A program made the translations under genes and the position numbers. Below are positions 25,882 through 34,423 of a DNA stretch of 64,000 bases, piece after piece (the stretch's first letter is position 1; each line of letters opens with the position of its first letter). The notes beneath the pieces are model-generated. The model searched no databases. It was not told the DNA's origin and saw only the letters and a program-made list of their open reading frames with translations. The stretch covers positions 2,356,001-2,420,000 of the forward strand of contig NZ_CP116939.1 of NCBI RefSeq assembly GCF_050219315.1, given 5' to 3'. Source of the stretch: Megasphaera_A sueciensis (lineage in GTDB: Bacteria; Bacillota; Negativicutes; Veillonellales; Megasphaeraceae).

Positions 25882-26249
25882 AGAAAGTTATGTGAAGAAT
25901 TTAATACATTTTTTATGATGGTAGAAAGTCCCTTTTTGTTAATGACTTTAATATGATGATTGCAACTCCTGTGGTTTAATATAAAGATGTATCAGTTAAA
26001 AATTTTATAGGATATCCTGCGCATTATTATACAGCACATGGTAGTGTGATATAAAAAACGTATCGATGGTCATAGTAATAATCATTTGTATTGAAAGCAT
26101 AGGATGTCTTTGATACAATGGCTATGCTATTGCTATAATGGGGGAAAATATATTTCCGGGAATGAAAAATCCTGATATTTCATATATTTAAGGAAAATAC
26201 TTGCGATGGAGTGTGTTCTAAGTGATACTTTTGATTAGAGTTTAATCGT
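25882..26249. other. Degraded sequence without a recognisable gene
   Basis: Short frames broken by stops, with no ribosome-binding site. Fragments such as VKNFIGYPAHYYTAHGS are visible, but I cannot assign them. It probably contains the lost front of the aldo/keto reductase fragment that follows. Confidence 0.4.
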
Positions 26250-26399
26250 ATGAAACAAAATTTTGATATATTTGATTTTGTGTTGGCAGAAGAAGATATG
26301 CAGCATATAACAAAAATAGATGAAGAGCAAAGTTTGTTTTTTTCTCATTATGATCCAAAACTTGTAGAAATGATTATCAGTTATAAACCAAATATCTAA
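26250..26399 (+). pseudogene. C-terminal fragment of a second aldo/keto reductase
   Basis: The frame NFDIFDFVLAEEDMQHITKI, continuing DEEQSLFFSHYDPKLVEMI, matches the C-terminus of the AKR5-type (2,5-diketo-gluconate reductase-like) family. The catalytic barrel upstream is not recognisable. Different from the first aldo/keto reductase pseudogene, so the locus once held at least two. Confidence 0.7.
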
Positions 26400-26641
26400 A
26401 CAATATCTCTAAACAATATCTCGTTATAAAACGGTGTAGAGATTCGGTATTTCTATTACCTTTATTACTGTGGGGATGAATTATTGATAGGTACTGCGTA
26501 AAGTGGATAATAACTAATTTAAGATTATTTTAATGTTTTTTGTGATATATAGGTGAATATGAGGAATTTATCAGGACTGTTATGAATGAGAGAATTTAAG
26601 ATAAGTGTGATATTGTTGCTGTTTATTAGGGAGCATATGCA

Positions 26642-27235
26642 ATGTGGAAAAAAATTTTAGCAGGGTTATTAATATTCACTGGAGTAGTGACGTTAATTGC
26701 TTGTGGAAGTGTACCTGAAACAATGCAAAGTCAGAAGGTCGATTCGAAAGTAACGTCAAGCGATGGAAAAATTTTGGTGGTTTATTTTTCGGCGAGTGGT
26801 AATACAAAACGCGTAGCGGAAACGATTGCCAATCAGAAAAATGCTGCACTTTTTGCAATAAAACCGTCGCAGTCGTATACAGAAGAAAATCTGAATTATC
26901 GAAATACAGACAGTCGTGTCATGAAAGAACATGGGCAACCTGACTTACGCCCGACATATGAGGGGGATGTAGAAAACTGGGATTCGTATGATACAGTTTA
27001 CATCGGCTATCCACTCTGGTGGCAGCAGGCACCACACGTAGTCTATACGTTTGTTGAACATCATAATTTCGGAGGTAAAGAAGTCATTCCGTTCTGCACG
27101 TCCAGTTCGAGTCCGTTGGGTACAAGTGGTACGAACTTAGCTAAAGCGGCAGGTACAGGAACTTGGCAGGTAGGTATTCGTTTTAGCGGCGGAGTAAGTA
27201 CTACAGAAGTCCTTAATTGGTTGAAAGGGAAATAA
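26642..27235 (+). CDS. Flavodoxin-family lipoprotein
   Basis: A 197-residue protein with an N-terminal lipoprotein signal (hydrophobic stretch, lipobox TLIAC with lipidated Cys21). A flavodoxin domain follows with the FMN phosphate loop YFSASGNTKRVAE. The second FMN loop region is GYPLWWQQAPHVVYTF, and the C-terminal part contains PFCTSSSSPLGTS. It is likely anchored outside the membrane and acts as an electron carrier or quinone/flavin reductase, which is inference. GGGAG lies 11 bases before the ATG. Intact, in a cluster of decayed oxidoreductases. Confidence 0.85.
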   Translation: MWKKILAGLLIFTGVVTLIACGSVPETMQSQKVDSKVTSSDGKILVVYFSASGNTKRVAETIANQKNAALFAIKPSQSYTEENLNYRNTDSRVMKEHGQPDLRPTYEGDVENWDSYDTVYIGYPLWWQQAPHVVYTFVEHHNFGGKEVIPFCTSSSSPLGTSGTNLAKAAGTGTWQVGIRFSGGVSTTEVLNWLKGK

Positions 27236-27265
27236 AGGGTAAAAAATAGGATATGGAAGAAGACG

Positions 27266-27871
27266 ATGCAGTTGAGTCTGATTCGTACAAGTTTATTCAA
27301 TATGGGGGGCGGTAGTTTCGCTCAAATTTTCAGTGGTGATACGATGGATAGCAATAGTCGGACTAGCGTAGTAAATAAAAATCATGCCACTATGATGGGA
27401 AAACAGGGCTTGGGTATTGAAAAGACTGATCCTGAACTGACAGCGATAATGAAAAAGTATGTTTACGGAGATATTGTGCAACAAGTCAAAATCGCAATAA
27501 AGGAACAGCATCTCGTTACGCTGGCGGTGCTGGTAACGAATCAAGATACGGTATTGTTTCAAAGGAGTGTTCAAGGTGCGATTCAAGATAGAGTGACACC
27601 GCTGGAAATACGGGAATCTGTATACCAATTAGCACCATATGTCGGTTTCTCAAAAGTAGTAGAAACTATACCGGTCATGGATCAGGTGTTTCAGAAAAAT
27701 GGTATTGTCCTTCCATCAGACAAACAAAGTACAATCAATGATGGCAATCGATTTGATAAGGGGCTGCACAAGATAAAGTTATAGGCGCGATTACGACGAT
27801 GAATCCATATATAGGTTTTCCTCGGATATTACATTGCCTGCGTACTGCTAATGAGGTATTTCAAAAAAAGT
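27266..27871 (+). pseudogene. Carboxymuconolactone decarboxylase-family gene, truncated
   Basis: The main frame (27266-27784, 172 residues) contains one CMD domain: LTAIMKKYVYGDIVQQV..., RESVYQLAPYVGFSKVVETIPVM. A normal protein of this type has a second CMD domain. Only its end is visible after the stop, in the frame AITTMNPYIGFPRILHCLRT then ANEVFQKK (27785-27871), so the middle was lost by deletion and frameshift. The upstream flavodoxin ends 31 bases before. Family members near cupins and aldo/keto reductases act in small-molecule redox or detoxification. Confidence 0.6.
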
Positions 27872-28003
27872 AGACCAAAATAGATAGTTTGTATGAATGG
27901 TTCATTAATGTATCACTCAGCCTATTTCCAGCGTGACGCTTTGGGATCAGATAAATAATCTTTACAAACTAGGGAATATACGTTAGCAGATGCGAGTATT
28001 ATA

Positions 28004-28570
28004 TTAGCACAAGGAAACAAAGTAGTGATGAAAACTGATATCTTTTGTAAGTTCTGGATGAAATGAAGTAGCCAACATGTTTTTTTGTTTAGCAGCTACA
28101 ATCTTTCCATTGACTTTTGTGAGAATGGTGACATCCGGTTTGACAGATTCTATATAAGGGGCCCGAATAAATACAAGTGGTATTTTATGTGTAGAGACAG
28201 GAAAAATTGTTTTTTGTGTGATAAAACTTTCCATTTGACTGCCGTAAGCATTACGACGAACTGTGATATTCATGGTACTCAAATATGTTTTTTCTTGACC
28301 TATAATTGTTTTTGCTAAGAGAATGAGACCGGCACATGTACCCCAAACGGGAAGACCTTCCTCGATTTGACGTGTTAACGGGAGAAGGAGATTAAATGCT
28401 TCTAAAAGTTTACCCATTACAGTGGATTCGCCGCCAGGTAAAATAAGTCCGTCAATATTATTTAAGTCAGTTTCAGTTCGAACTCTATGCCCTTGGATAC
28501 CAAGGGCATAGAGTTTTTCTAAGTGTTCTGATACAGCACCTTGCATTGCTAATACACCGATTGTTTTCAT
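28004..28570 (-). CDS. pdxT: Pyridoxal 5'-phosphate synthase glutaminase subunit PdxT
   Basis: A class I glutaminase that supplies ammonia to PdxS for the DXP-independent PLP pathway. Motifs are GLILPGGESTVMGKLL, catalytic Cys in WGTCAGLILLA, and the His-Glu pair in TSFHPELTKD. The ATG at 28570 is preferred to that at 28579 because AGAGGA lies eight bases before it. The start follows the pdxS stop by two bases. About 188 residues, normal. Confidence 0.93.
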   Translation of the reverse strand: MKTIGVLAMQGAVSEHLEKLYALGIQGHRVRTETDLNNIDGLILPGGESTVMGKLLEAFNLLLPLTRQIEEGLPVWGTCAGLILLAKTIIGQEKTYLSTMNITVRRNAYGSQMESFITQKTIFPVSTHKIPLVFIRAPYIESVKPDVTILTKVNGKIVAAKQKNMLATSFHPELTKDISFHHYFVSLC

Positions 28571-28572
28571 CG

Positions 28573-29451
28573 CTACCATCCTCTGTTAGCCAGTCGTTCA
28601 TTAGAGGAAAGAGTATCAATATTGATTCCGACCATAGCTTCTCCTAAGTTTTCGGAAAGAGCCGCCAATTTTTCCGGATCATCGTAAAAAGTTGTCGCTT
28701 TGACAATGGCTTTTGCCCTTTTTGCAGGATTTCCTGACTTAAAGATACCTGAACCAACAAAAACACCATCCACGCCAAGCTGCATCATCAGGGCCGCATC
28801 TGCGGGAGTAGCAATGCCACCGGCAGCAAAATTAACAACGGGAAGGGTGCCTTTTTCATGTACATACTGAATGAGAGCAAACGGAGCTCCCATTTCTTTG
28901 GCAAGATGCATTAATTCCATGGGTGTGGAAAATTGGACACGGTGTATATCAACTGTCATAGTACGCATATGACGAACGGCTTCGATGATATTACCTGTGC
29001 CGGCTTCTCCCTTTGTACGAATCATGGAGGCACCTTCACCTATGCGTCGCAAGGCCTCTCCTAGGTTACGAGCTCCACACACAAATGGAATTTGGAAAGC
29101 CGCTTTATTAATGTGGTTGACATCGTCAGCTGGTGTTAACACTTCTGATTCATCAATATAATCAATACCGATGGCTTGTAGAATTTGAGCTTCTACAAAG
29201 TGACCAATACGTACTTTAGCCATAACAGGAATGGATACAGACTCTTTGATTTCTCTAACCATTTTTGGATCAGACATACGTGCAACGCCTCCTTCACGAC
29301 GGATATCGGCAGGGACACGTTCCAATGCCATGACGGCACTTGCACCGGAATCTTCTGCTATTTTTGCTTGTTCTACATTGGTGACATCCATAATAACGCC
29401 GCCTTTTAACATTTGTGCCAGATTTTTGTTCAATTCATATCGATTTTCCAT
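28573..29451 (-). CDS. pdxS: Pyridoxal 5'-phosphate synthase lyase subunit PdxS
   Basis: A (beta/alpha)8 barrel enzyme forming PLP from ribose 5-phosphate, glyceraldehyde 3-phosphate and ammonia. Conserved stretches are KGGVIMDVTN, ALERVPADIRREGGVARMSDP, the catalytic-Lys region MAKVRIGHFVEAQIL, and FAAGGIATPADAALMMQLG. 292 residues is typical. Divergent from its probable regulator pdxR across a 120-base control region. Confidence 0.95.
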   Translation of the reverse strand: MENRYELNKNLAQMLKGGVIMDVTNVEQAKIAEDSGASAVMALERVPADIRREGGVARMSDPKMVREIKESVSIPVMAKVRIGHFVEAQILQAIGIDYIDESEVLTPADDVNHINKAAFQIPFVCGARNLGEALRRIGEGASMIRTKGEAGTGNIIEAVRHMRTMTVDIHRVQFSTPMELMHLAKEMGAPFALIQYVHEKGTLPVVNFAAGGIATPADAALMMQLGVDGVFVGSGIFKSGNPAKRAKAIVKATTFYDDPEKLAALSENLGEAMVGINIDTLSSNERLANRGW

Positions 29452-29469
29452 TATGAGATACCTCTTTTC

Positions 29470-29497
29470 TTGACAAATAGTAAAAATTTACTAAAAT
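29470..29497 (+). promoter_or_regulatory. Candidate pdxR promoter
   Basis: TTGACA (29470-29475) and TAAAAT (29492-29497) are spaced by 16 bases and read towards pdxR. The spacer lies inside the large dyad. Confidence 0.5.
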
Positions 29498-29544
29498 AAA
29501 TTGTATCAGTACAATTTATTTGTATTTTGGTAAATTTTTACTAT
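29477..29544. promoter_or_regulatory. Large dyad operator between pdxS and pdxR
   Basis: ATAGTAAAAATTTAC at 29477-29491 is repeated in inverted form at the right end (GTAAATTTTTACTAT to 29544). Inside it, AAATAAATTGTA is inverted as TACAATTTATTT around the centre. Such nested repeats suit binding of a dimeric MocR/PdxR regulator controlling both divergent genes. Confidence 0.65.
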
Positions 29545-29572
29545 TCTACAAGAAAAGGAAGAAAAATTCAAT

Positions 29573-31015
29573 ATGACTAATGAATTTAATCAATTTGTAT
29601 CGATACAGTTGACGAAGAATGAAAAAAATGCATTATATGTTCAATTATATAATCAAATTATTGAACTTATCCATTCACGCGTATTAGCACCGGGGTATCG
29701 ATTGCCTTCAGTACGAAAATTTTCCCAATATTTATCTATTAATCCGGGAACCGTAGTGAATGCATATAAAGAATTAGAAAAAAGTGGGTATGTCATTTCT
29801 CATGGTGGAAGTGGCAGTTATATTGCTGAAAAAACCTCTCTGATGGAATTGGATATGGGAACTGTCATGGCGGATTGCACCTTATTAGAAGAGGGATGGG
29901 AAAACAAACAAAATGGAGACATGATTAATATGCGCAGTATTGCTTTGAATCCGGATGTTATTTCTATTAAAAAGTTTAAAGAATTAGTGATAAAAGTATT
30001 AGATCGTGATAAAGGAAAAACTTTTAGTTATGAAGGAAGTCAAGGTTTTTTACCATTGCGGGAATCGGTTGTAACTTATTTGAAAGAGCGCCATGTTTCT
30101 ACAAGTGCAAAAAATATACAGGTTATTTCTGGTGCTCAACAGGGAATAGATATTGTTGTCAGAGCTCTTTTAAATCATGGGGATTATGTGTTTACAGAAT
30201 CACCGACGTATCCGGGTGCTATTGCAGCTTTTCGCTCAGCAGGTGCTAAAGTTATTGACATCCCGATGGAACCAGATGGCATAGATGTGATAAAATTGGA
30301 GAAATATCTTCAACGTTTTCGTCCGAAACTAATATATGTGATGCCAATATTACAGAATCCGACAGGCATATCGTATAGCATAGAAAAACGTAATCGTTTT
30401 ATGGAATTGATGCGGTATTATGATGTATGTATATTAGAAGATGATTATCTCAGTGAGTTATCTTTTCGTACCAGTCCATTAGCTCCCTTGAAGGCGTTAG
30501 ATCGAGATGATAGGGTTATATATATCAAAAGTTTTTCAAAAATGTTTATGCCGGGACTGCGATTGGCGTTTTTGTGTATACCGGAATATTTAGCAGAACG
30601 GATTTTGAAAATTAAATATATAACAGATATATCTACCTCTGGTTTGACACAGCGTGTTTTTGATTTATATCTGCGGGAAGGTGTTTGGCAGGAACATATT
30701 GCACACATTCGTAAGATATATAAGGCACAATTTGATTTTGCTTATCAAGTAGCGCAACATGCATTTTCAGACAAAGTAATTGTACAAAATCCACAAGGAG
30801 GGTTATCTTTTTGGATACGATTGCCTCAAAAAATATTGGCTAAAGAATTTTGTTTACAAGCGGAAAAGAATCACGTATATATTGCCTGTGGCGATGATTT
30901 TTATCCGCGACATATAGATCAAAGTCATATACGAATTAGTTTCTCTTTACTTTCACTACAACAAGTTGAAGCTGGTTTTCATATTTTAGGAGAGTTAATT
31001 CAAGAAAGAATGTGA
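29573..31015 (+). CDS. pdxR: MocR/PdxR-type transcriptional regulator
   Basis: A 480-residue fusion of an N-terminal GntR winged helix (about 15-85, with RLPSVRKFSQYLSINPGTVVNAYKELEKSGYV) and a fold type I aminotransferase domain. The latter keeps the PLP-binding Lys in IKSFSKMFMPGLRLAFL, NPTG (QNPTGISYS) and the ILEDDYLSEL motif. It probably binds PLP as effector and regulates pdxST, which it faces across a dyad-rich region. AGGAAG precedes the ATG. Confidence 0.88.
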   Translation: MTNEFNQFVSIQLTKNEKNALYVQLYNQIIELIHSRVLAPGYRLPSVRKFSQYLSINPGTVVNAYKELEKSGYVISHGGSGSYIAEKTSLMELDMGTVMADCTLLEEGWENKQNGDMINMRSIALNPDVISIKKFKELVIKVLDRDKGKTFSYEGSQGFLPLRESVVTYLKERHVSTSAKNIQVISGAQQGIDIVVRALLNHGDYVFTESPTYPGAIAAFRSAGAKVIDIPMEPDGIDVIKLEKYLQRFRPKLIYVMPILQNPTGISYSIEKRNRFMELMRYYDVCILEDDYLSELSFRTSPLAPLKALDRDDRVIYIKSFSKMFMPGLRLAFLCIPEYLAERILKIKYITDISTSGLTQRVFDLYLREGVWQEHIAHIRKIYKAQFDFAYQVAQHAFSDKVIVQNPQGGLSFWIRLPQKILAKEFCLQAEKNHVYIACGDDFYPRHIDQSHIRISFSLLSLQQVEAGFHILGELIQERM

Positions 31016-31356
31016 GATAAAAAGTATAGCAAACATCGATAAGAGGTAAAACTTGGTTTTTATTTTTATAAAGAATAAAATGGTTCATATTTTTTTGATT
31101 AAGCTAATCTGTGGATAAATATTCACATTCCGATGACAATGACTTATCTCTTTGGATTACTCGCAACGTTGGCTGTGATGATAGAGTACAATTAAGTTCA
31201 CAAAAGTGAAAAAGGCCGTTAAAACTCCGAAACAGCCAGTATCAAGCAAACGAATAAGGAGTGAAATATGGATAGCTTGCTTACATTCTACTATATCTTT
31301 TGAAAAATACTATTTAGCTTTATATCTGAAGAAGATAGTATTCGGTTTGGGAGTTT
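31016..31356. other. AT-rich degraded intergenic region
   Basis: A short broken frame (MTMTYLFGLLATLAVMIEY, then a stop) suggests the remains of a membrane protein I cannot identify. A ribosome-binding-like AAGGAG is at 31257, but the following frame stops quickly. Confidence 0.35.
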
Positions 31357-31693
31357 ATTACAACTTCTGTATATAGGCATCGATCATGTCTTGAAAAACA
31401 TCATGACTAAAATGAAAGCCATATTTTTTATAAAAAGTATCAGCATTGTTTCCATTGGAAACATGTACAAAAAGATAATGTACATCTTGGTTTTACATCG
31501 TCGTATGCCATGTATAGAAAACGTTTCTCGGCATTTTCGAAGGAAGGTTTAAACAAGTGTCAAAATTCATGGAACGGAGGACCATTGTGTGTTTTTTACT
31601 TCGTTCAGCTTGAAGATACATACGAGCGTTGCAAAGATTACAACATTGTTCAATGGGACCGTTAGAAAAATCATGGTATGTAATTTTTATCAT
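31357..31693 (-). pseudogene. GNAT-family acetyltransferase pseudogene
   Basis: On the minus strand the frame ending at about 31357 reads DVHYLFVHVSNGNNADTFYK then KYGFHFSHDVFQDMIDAYIQ, the typical end of a GNAT acetyltransferase (acetyl-CoA-binding N...A..FY.K.GF). The preceding part (31493-31693) is in another frame and ends in a stop, so the gene is frameshifted. The N-terminal domain is not recognisable. Confidence 0.6.
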
Positions 31694-31699
31694 GTTATA

Positions 31700-32143
31700 G
31701 TGACTCTTATCCGTAGTCAGAATTTATATTTATATTTTATAATAGTTTACTTCAACGATATTTGCTGTATTAAAAGTAGCTAATAATTTGATTAGTTGCT
31801 TCAGATAAATAAGGCGGATATGTGTAGATATCCAGTAGATACAGGTGAATGCAATGTGTTAAAGTTATGAAATAATAAGAGGGAACAGCAACACGTATTC
31901 GACCTTTTCCGTATATATAAAATGAACAGAAAGGAGTGGAACCTGGTTTTTGCTTTTTCATTTAAAGAAACCTTTTAGTTGCTGTATTTATATAGAGATA
32001 CTACGCAAAAAGGTCAAAAAAATATATTATAAATAGTGCTATACAATCTACTATATCGTGGTATAATAAATTTCAGACTGTGGAGGTAGTAATTATTGCA
32101 ATTTATACTAAAGAGGTGACATAGTAAATGATGCATTAACTGG
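31700..32143. other. AT-rich region without a supported gene
   Basis: Only short frames without ribosome-binding sites. An AAAGAGGTGAC site at 32110-32120 is followed by a two-codon frame (ATGATGCAT then stop), which could be a relic of the GGDEF gene start. Confidence 0.4.
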
Positions 32144-33133
32144 TTGCCCTATTATATAATGTATTATTACAGACGTATAGATAATGATATAGGAGATGAC
32201 ATCATTTTTATGATGAGTAGTCAAAGAATTGAAGATACACAGGATGTTATGGATATGTCTTTTCTAAGTTCGTTGTATACGGTGGTTAGAATAGTGCATC
32301 CTTTTTCTAAAGAAGTGATCGTTGATTACAGCAGGAAGAAATTCCCACTTTTTAATGGACGTTGTATTTGTTCCCAAGAGAAGGAGTACCCTTGTAAACG
32401 TGATGGCTGTATGGCGGAAAAAGCATATATGGAAGGGAAAGGATTCCATAAGTTAGTACAATATCACCATAAATTGTGGCTGGTTGCCGTAATCCCGCTG
32501 TTATATAAAGCAAAACCAAGTGTACTGGAACTGGTAAAAGATGTGACGAATGCTTTGACTATCGAGGATGATGAGTATAGGGAAACGGTTTTATTTCAAC
32601 AGTTTTTTATGCAAATGAATGATACGATCGTTAAGGATAAATTAACGGGGCTGTATAATAAGAAGTATATGTACTCTCGGCTGGACCGAGATCTTCGGGA
32701 AGCGACAGCCAATCAACAGACCATATCACTTTTATTTGTTGATTTAGATAAATTTAAATTGATTAATGATGACTGTGGACATATGGAAGGGGACCAGGTA
32801 CTGGCTGATGTAGCAAAGATCTTTTGTAATACGATTCGGATGAAAGAGGACTGGGCGTGCCGTTTTGGCGGAGATGAATTTATAATATGCTTGAACAATA
32901 TGAAGGAAGCCTTTGTGTATCAGATTGCTGAAGGAATTCGGATTAAAATTCTTCAATTACGGAAAAATAAAGAACCAGGCATTTCTACATCGATAGGTAT
33001 ATATACGGTGAATATGGAAAATGCGATTAAGAATATTTCCATAGAAGAAATGATATGTATGGCAGATAAGCAAATGTACCTTGCCAAGAAGCAAGGAGGA
33101 AACTGTACCGCAATGAATGGTATCGTTAAGTAG
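32144..33133 (+). CDS. GGDEF-domain protein (diguanylate cyclase)
   Basis: A 329-residue protein (if started at TTG 32144). The ATGs at 32210/32213 behind AGGAGATG are an alternative start. The N-terminal half has a Cys-rich segment (GRCICSQEKEYPCKRDGCMAEKAYMEG) like PocR-type sensory domains. The C-terminal GGDEF domain (about 165-325) has DKLTGLYNKKY, VDLDKFKLINDDCGH and an intact RFGGDEFI active site, so it should make cyclic di-GMP from GTP. The inhibitory RxxD site before GGDEF is not present. No membrane helix is obvious, so it is cytoplasmic. Confidence 0.85.
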   Translation: MPYYIMYYYRRIDNDIGDDIIFMMSSQRIEDTQDVMDMSFLSSLYTVVRIVHPFSKEVIVDYSRKKFPLFNGRCICSQEKEYPCKRDGCMAEKAYMEGKGFHKLVQYHHKLWLVAVIPLLYKAKPSVLELVKDVTNALTIEDDEYRETVLFQQFFMQMNDTIVKDKLTGLYNKKYMYSRLDRDLREATANQQTISLLFVDLDKFKLINDDCGHMEGDQVLADVAKIFCNTIRMKEDWACRFGGDEFIICLNNMKEAFVYQIAEGIRIKILQLRKNKEPGISTSIGIYTVNMENAIKNISIEEMICMADKQMYLAKKQGGNCTAMNGIVK

Positions 33134-33200
33134 ACGAGTTGACGAATTGGTAAAGAAGCTGTATGGATACTAAAAATACAAGAAATAGATAGTAATAGAG

Positions 33201-33234
33201 TTCATGGGAAATCCAGTGGGCTCTTTTTTGATTT
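33201..33234 (+). terminator. Terminator after the GGDEF gene
   Basis: The stem GAGTTCA.../...TGGGCTC is followed by a T-run (TCTTTTTTG). Confidence 0.6.
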
Positions 33235-33685
33235 TATCAATTAGGACCGAAAAATGGTGTAGAGGGTATTTTGATGAAAATAAAGGGTTGAATATTGAGA
33301 AACGACTTAGTAGGGTACAAAGATGATAATACGACACTGAAAACAGTGCATGTATGCGGATATCTAGTAGGTATATCTAGATATACAGGAGTATATAATA
33401 TAAGCAAAAAATAAAATCTAACACATGAGTGTAAAAAATAACACTTTGTTAGTGGCAGAGGGTTGTTTTTGTAAAATTGGTAAATTATTTTGCATTAAGT
33501 GTATTTGATTATAAATGAGTTAGTATTGATTTTGAAAATTGCTGAAATTTTAAAATGGTACCGCCTTATATTCTATCTTTATTTACCATGCATAATAAAT
33601 GTTTTTGAGATAATGAGAAACTCTTGTTTTTTTCTATTATTTCAAAAATGGTAACATATTGTCTTGTAAATTTTTAGTGGATAAT
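33235..33685. other. AT-rich intergenic region
   Basis: No reading frame or structured element I can support before the palindrome at 33686. Confidence 0.4.
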
Positions 33686-33731
33686 ATATAATAACTGTAT
33701 AATCGATTATTCGATTATACAGTTATTATAT
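33686..33731. promoter_or_regulatory. Perfect 21-bp inverted repeat (probable operator)
   Basis: The left arm (33686-33706, ending ATAATCGA) and right arm (33711-33731, starting TCGATTAT) are exact reverse complements around TTAT. No T-run follows, so it is not a typical terminator. It lies just before the remains of an ArsR-family gene, whose operator it probably was. Confidence 0.65.
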
Positions 33732-33753
33732 TTAAGCATAAGGGGGGATAATA

Positions 33754-34058
33754 GATGCAGAAAATAGTCAATGTGTTAACAGCATTATCTGATGGCCTCG
33801 GTTAATAATTTAAAATTTATTATATGAACGGGACTGTGCGTACGTGATGTTATAGAAACATTACAGATTACGCAGACTAAAGTATCCAGACATCGTTGTT
33901 ATCTTAAGAATACGGGATTGGCTGCTGATCGTAAGTAGTTGTAATGAACGTATTATTCAATATTAGGAGATAAACGGCTGACATTTCTGGATAGGTTAGT
34001 GTATGACAATTTAAGAAGTATGGAAATGTATCAAGAAGATACAAAGTGTTTAAATGAG
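33754..34058 (+). pseudogene. arsR: ArsR-family regulator pseudogene
   Basis: MQKIVNVLTALSDGLG begins the gene behind a GGGGGG-rich site and then meets a stop. The next frame reads LCVRDVIETLQITQTKVSRH then RCYLKNTGLAADRK, an ArsR/SmtB winged helix with the CVxD metal-site Cys. The rest (DKRLTFLDRLVYDNLRSMEM) is in a third register. The gene cannot make the regulator. It precedes the thioredoxin-like and ArsP-type genes it once probably controlled. Confidence 0.8.
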
Positions 34059-34149
34059 TAGTCGCAGCGGAAAACATGTAAACCTGTTTTCATTTTTTAG
34101 CCTTAGCAATTTTATTTATATGTATAATATGGAAGGAGCATTATTAACT

Positions 34150-34389
34150 ATGGAAATTAAAATATTAGGTTCCGGGTGTACCAATTGCAGAAGACTCGAA
34201 GAAAATATACAAAAAGCGGTTCATGAAATACCAGTCGATAGTATGATTATTAAAGTACAGGATATCCGCGAAATCATGAAATACGGTGTCATGCGGACTC
34301 CGGCTCTTGTAATCAATGAAAAGGTGAAAATGGCGGGGAAGGTATGCACAGTAGAAGAAATCAAGCGGTATATTGTCGAAGAACAATAA
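34150..34389 (+). CDS. Thioredoxin-like small disulfide protein
   Basis: A 79-residue thioredoxin-fold protein of the redox-active disulfide protein 2 type: MEIKILGSGCTNCRRLEENI with CxxC (Cys10, Cys13) and cis-Pro region VMRTPALVINEKV. These are commonly encoded beside ArsR and ArsP-type permeases and may reduce or bind the metal(loid) substrate, which is inference. ATG at 34150 lies 11 bases after AAGGAG. The upstream in-frame extension lacks a ribosome-binding site. Confidence 0.85.
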   Translation: MEIKILGSGCTNCRRLEENIQKAVHEIPVDSMIIKVQDIREIMKYGVMRTPALVINEKVKMAGKVCTVEEIKRYIVEEQ

Positions 34390-34423
34390 CTTTTATGCAT
34401 AATGATGAAGAGGAGGTGGCACT

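Noticed and set aside
21187..34060. Right attachment site as a copy of the tRNA-Ser 3' end
   Set aside because: I looked for the CCCTTTCCGCCA end by eye in 23-34 kb and did not see it; a search program might still find a degenerate copy.
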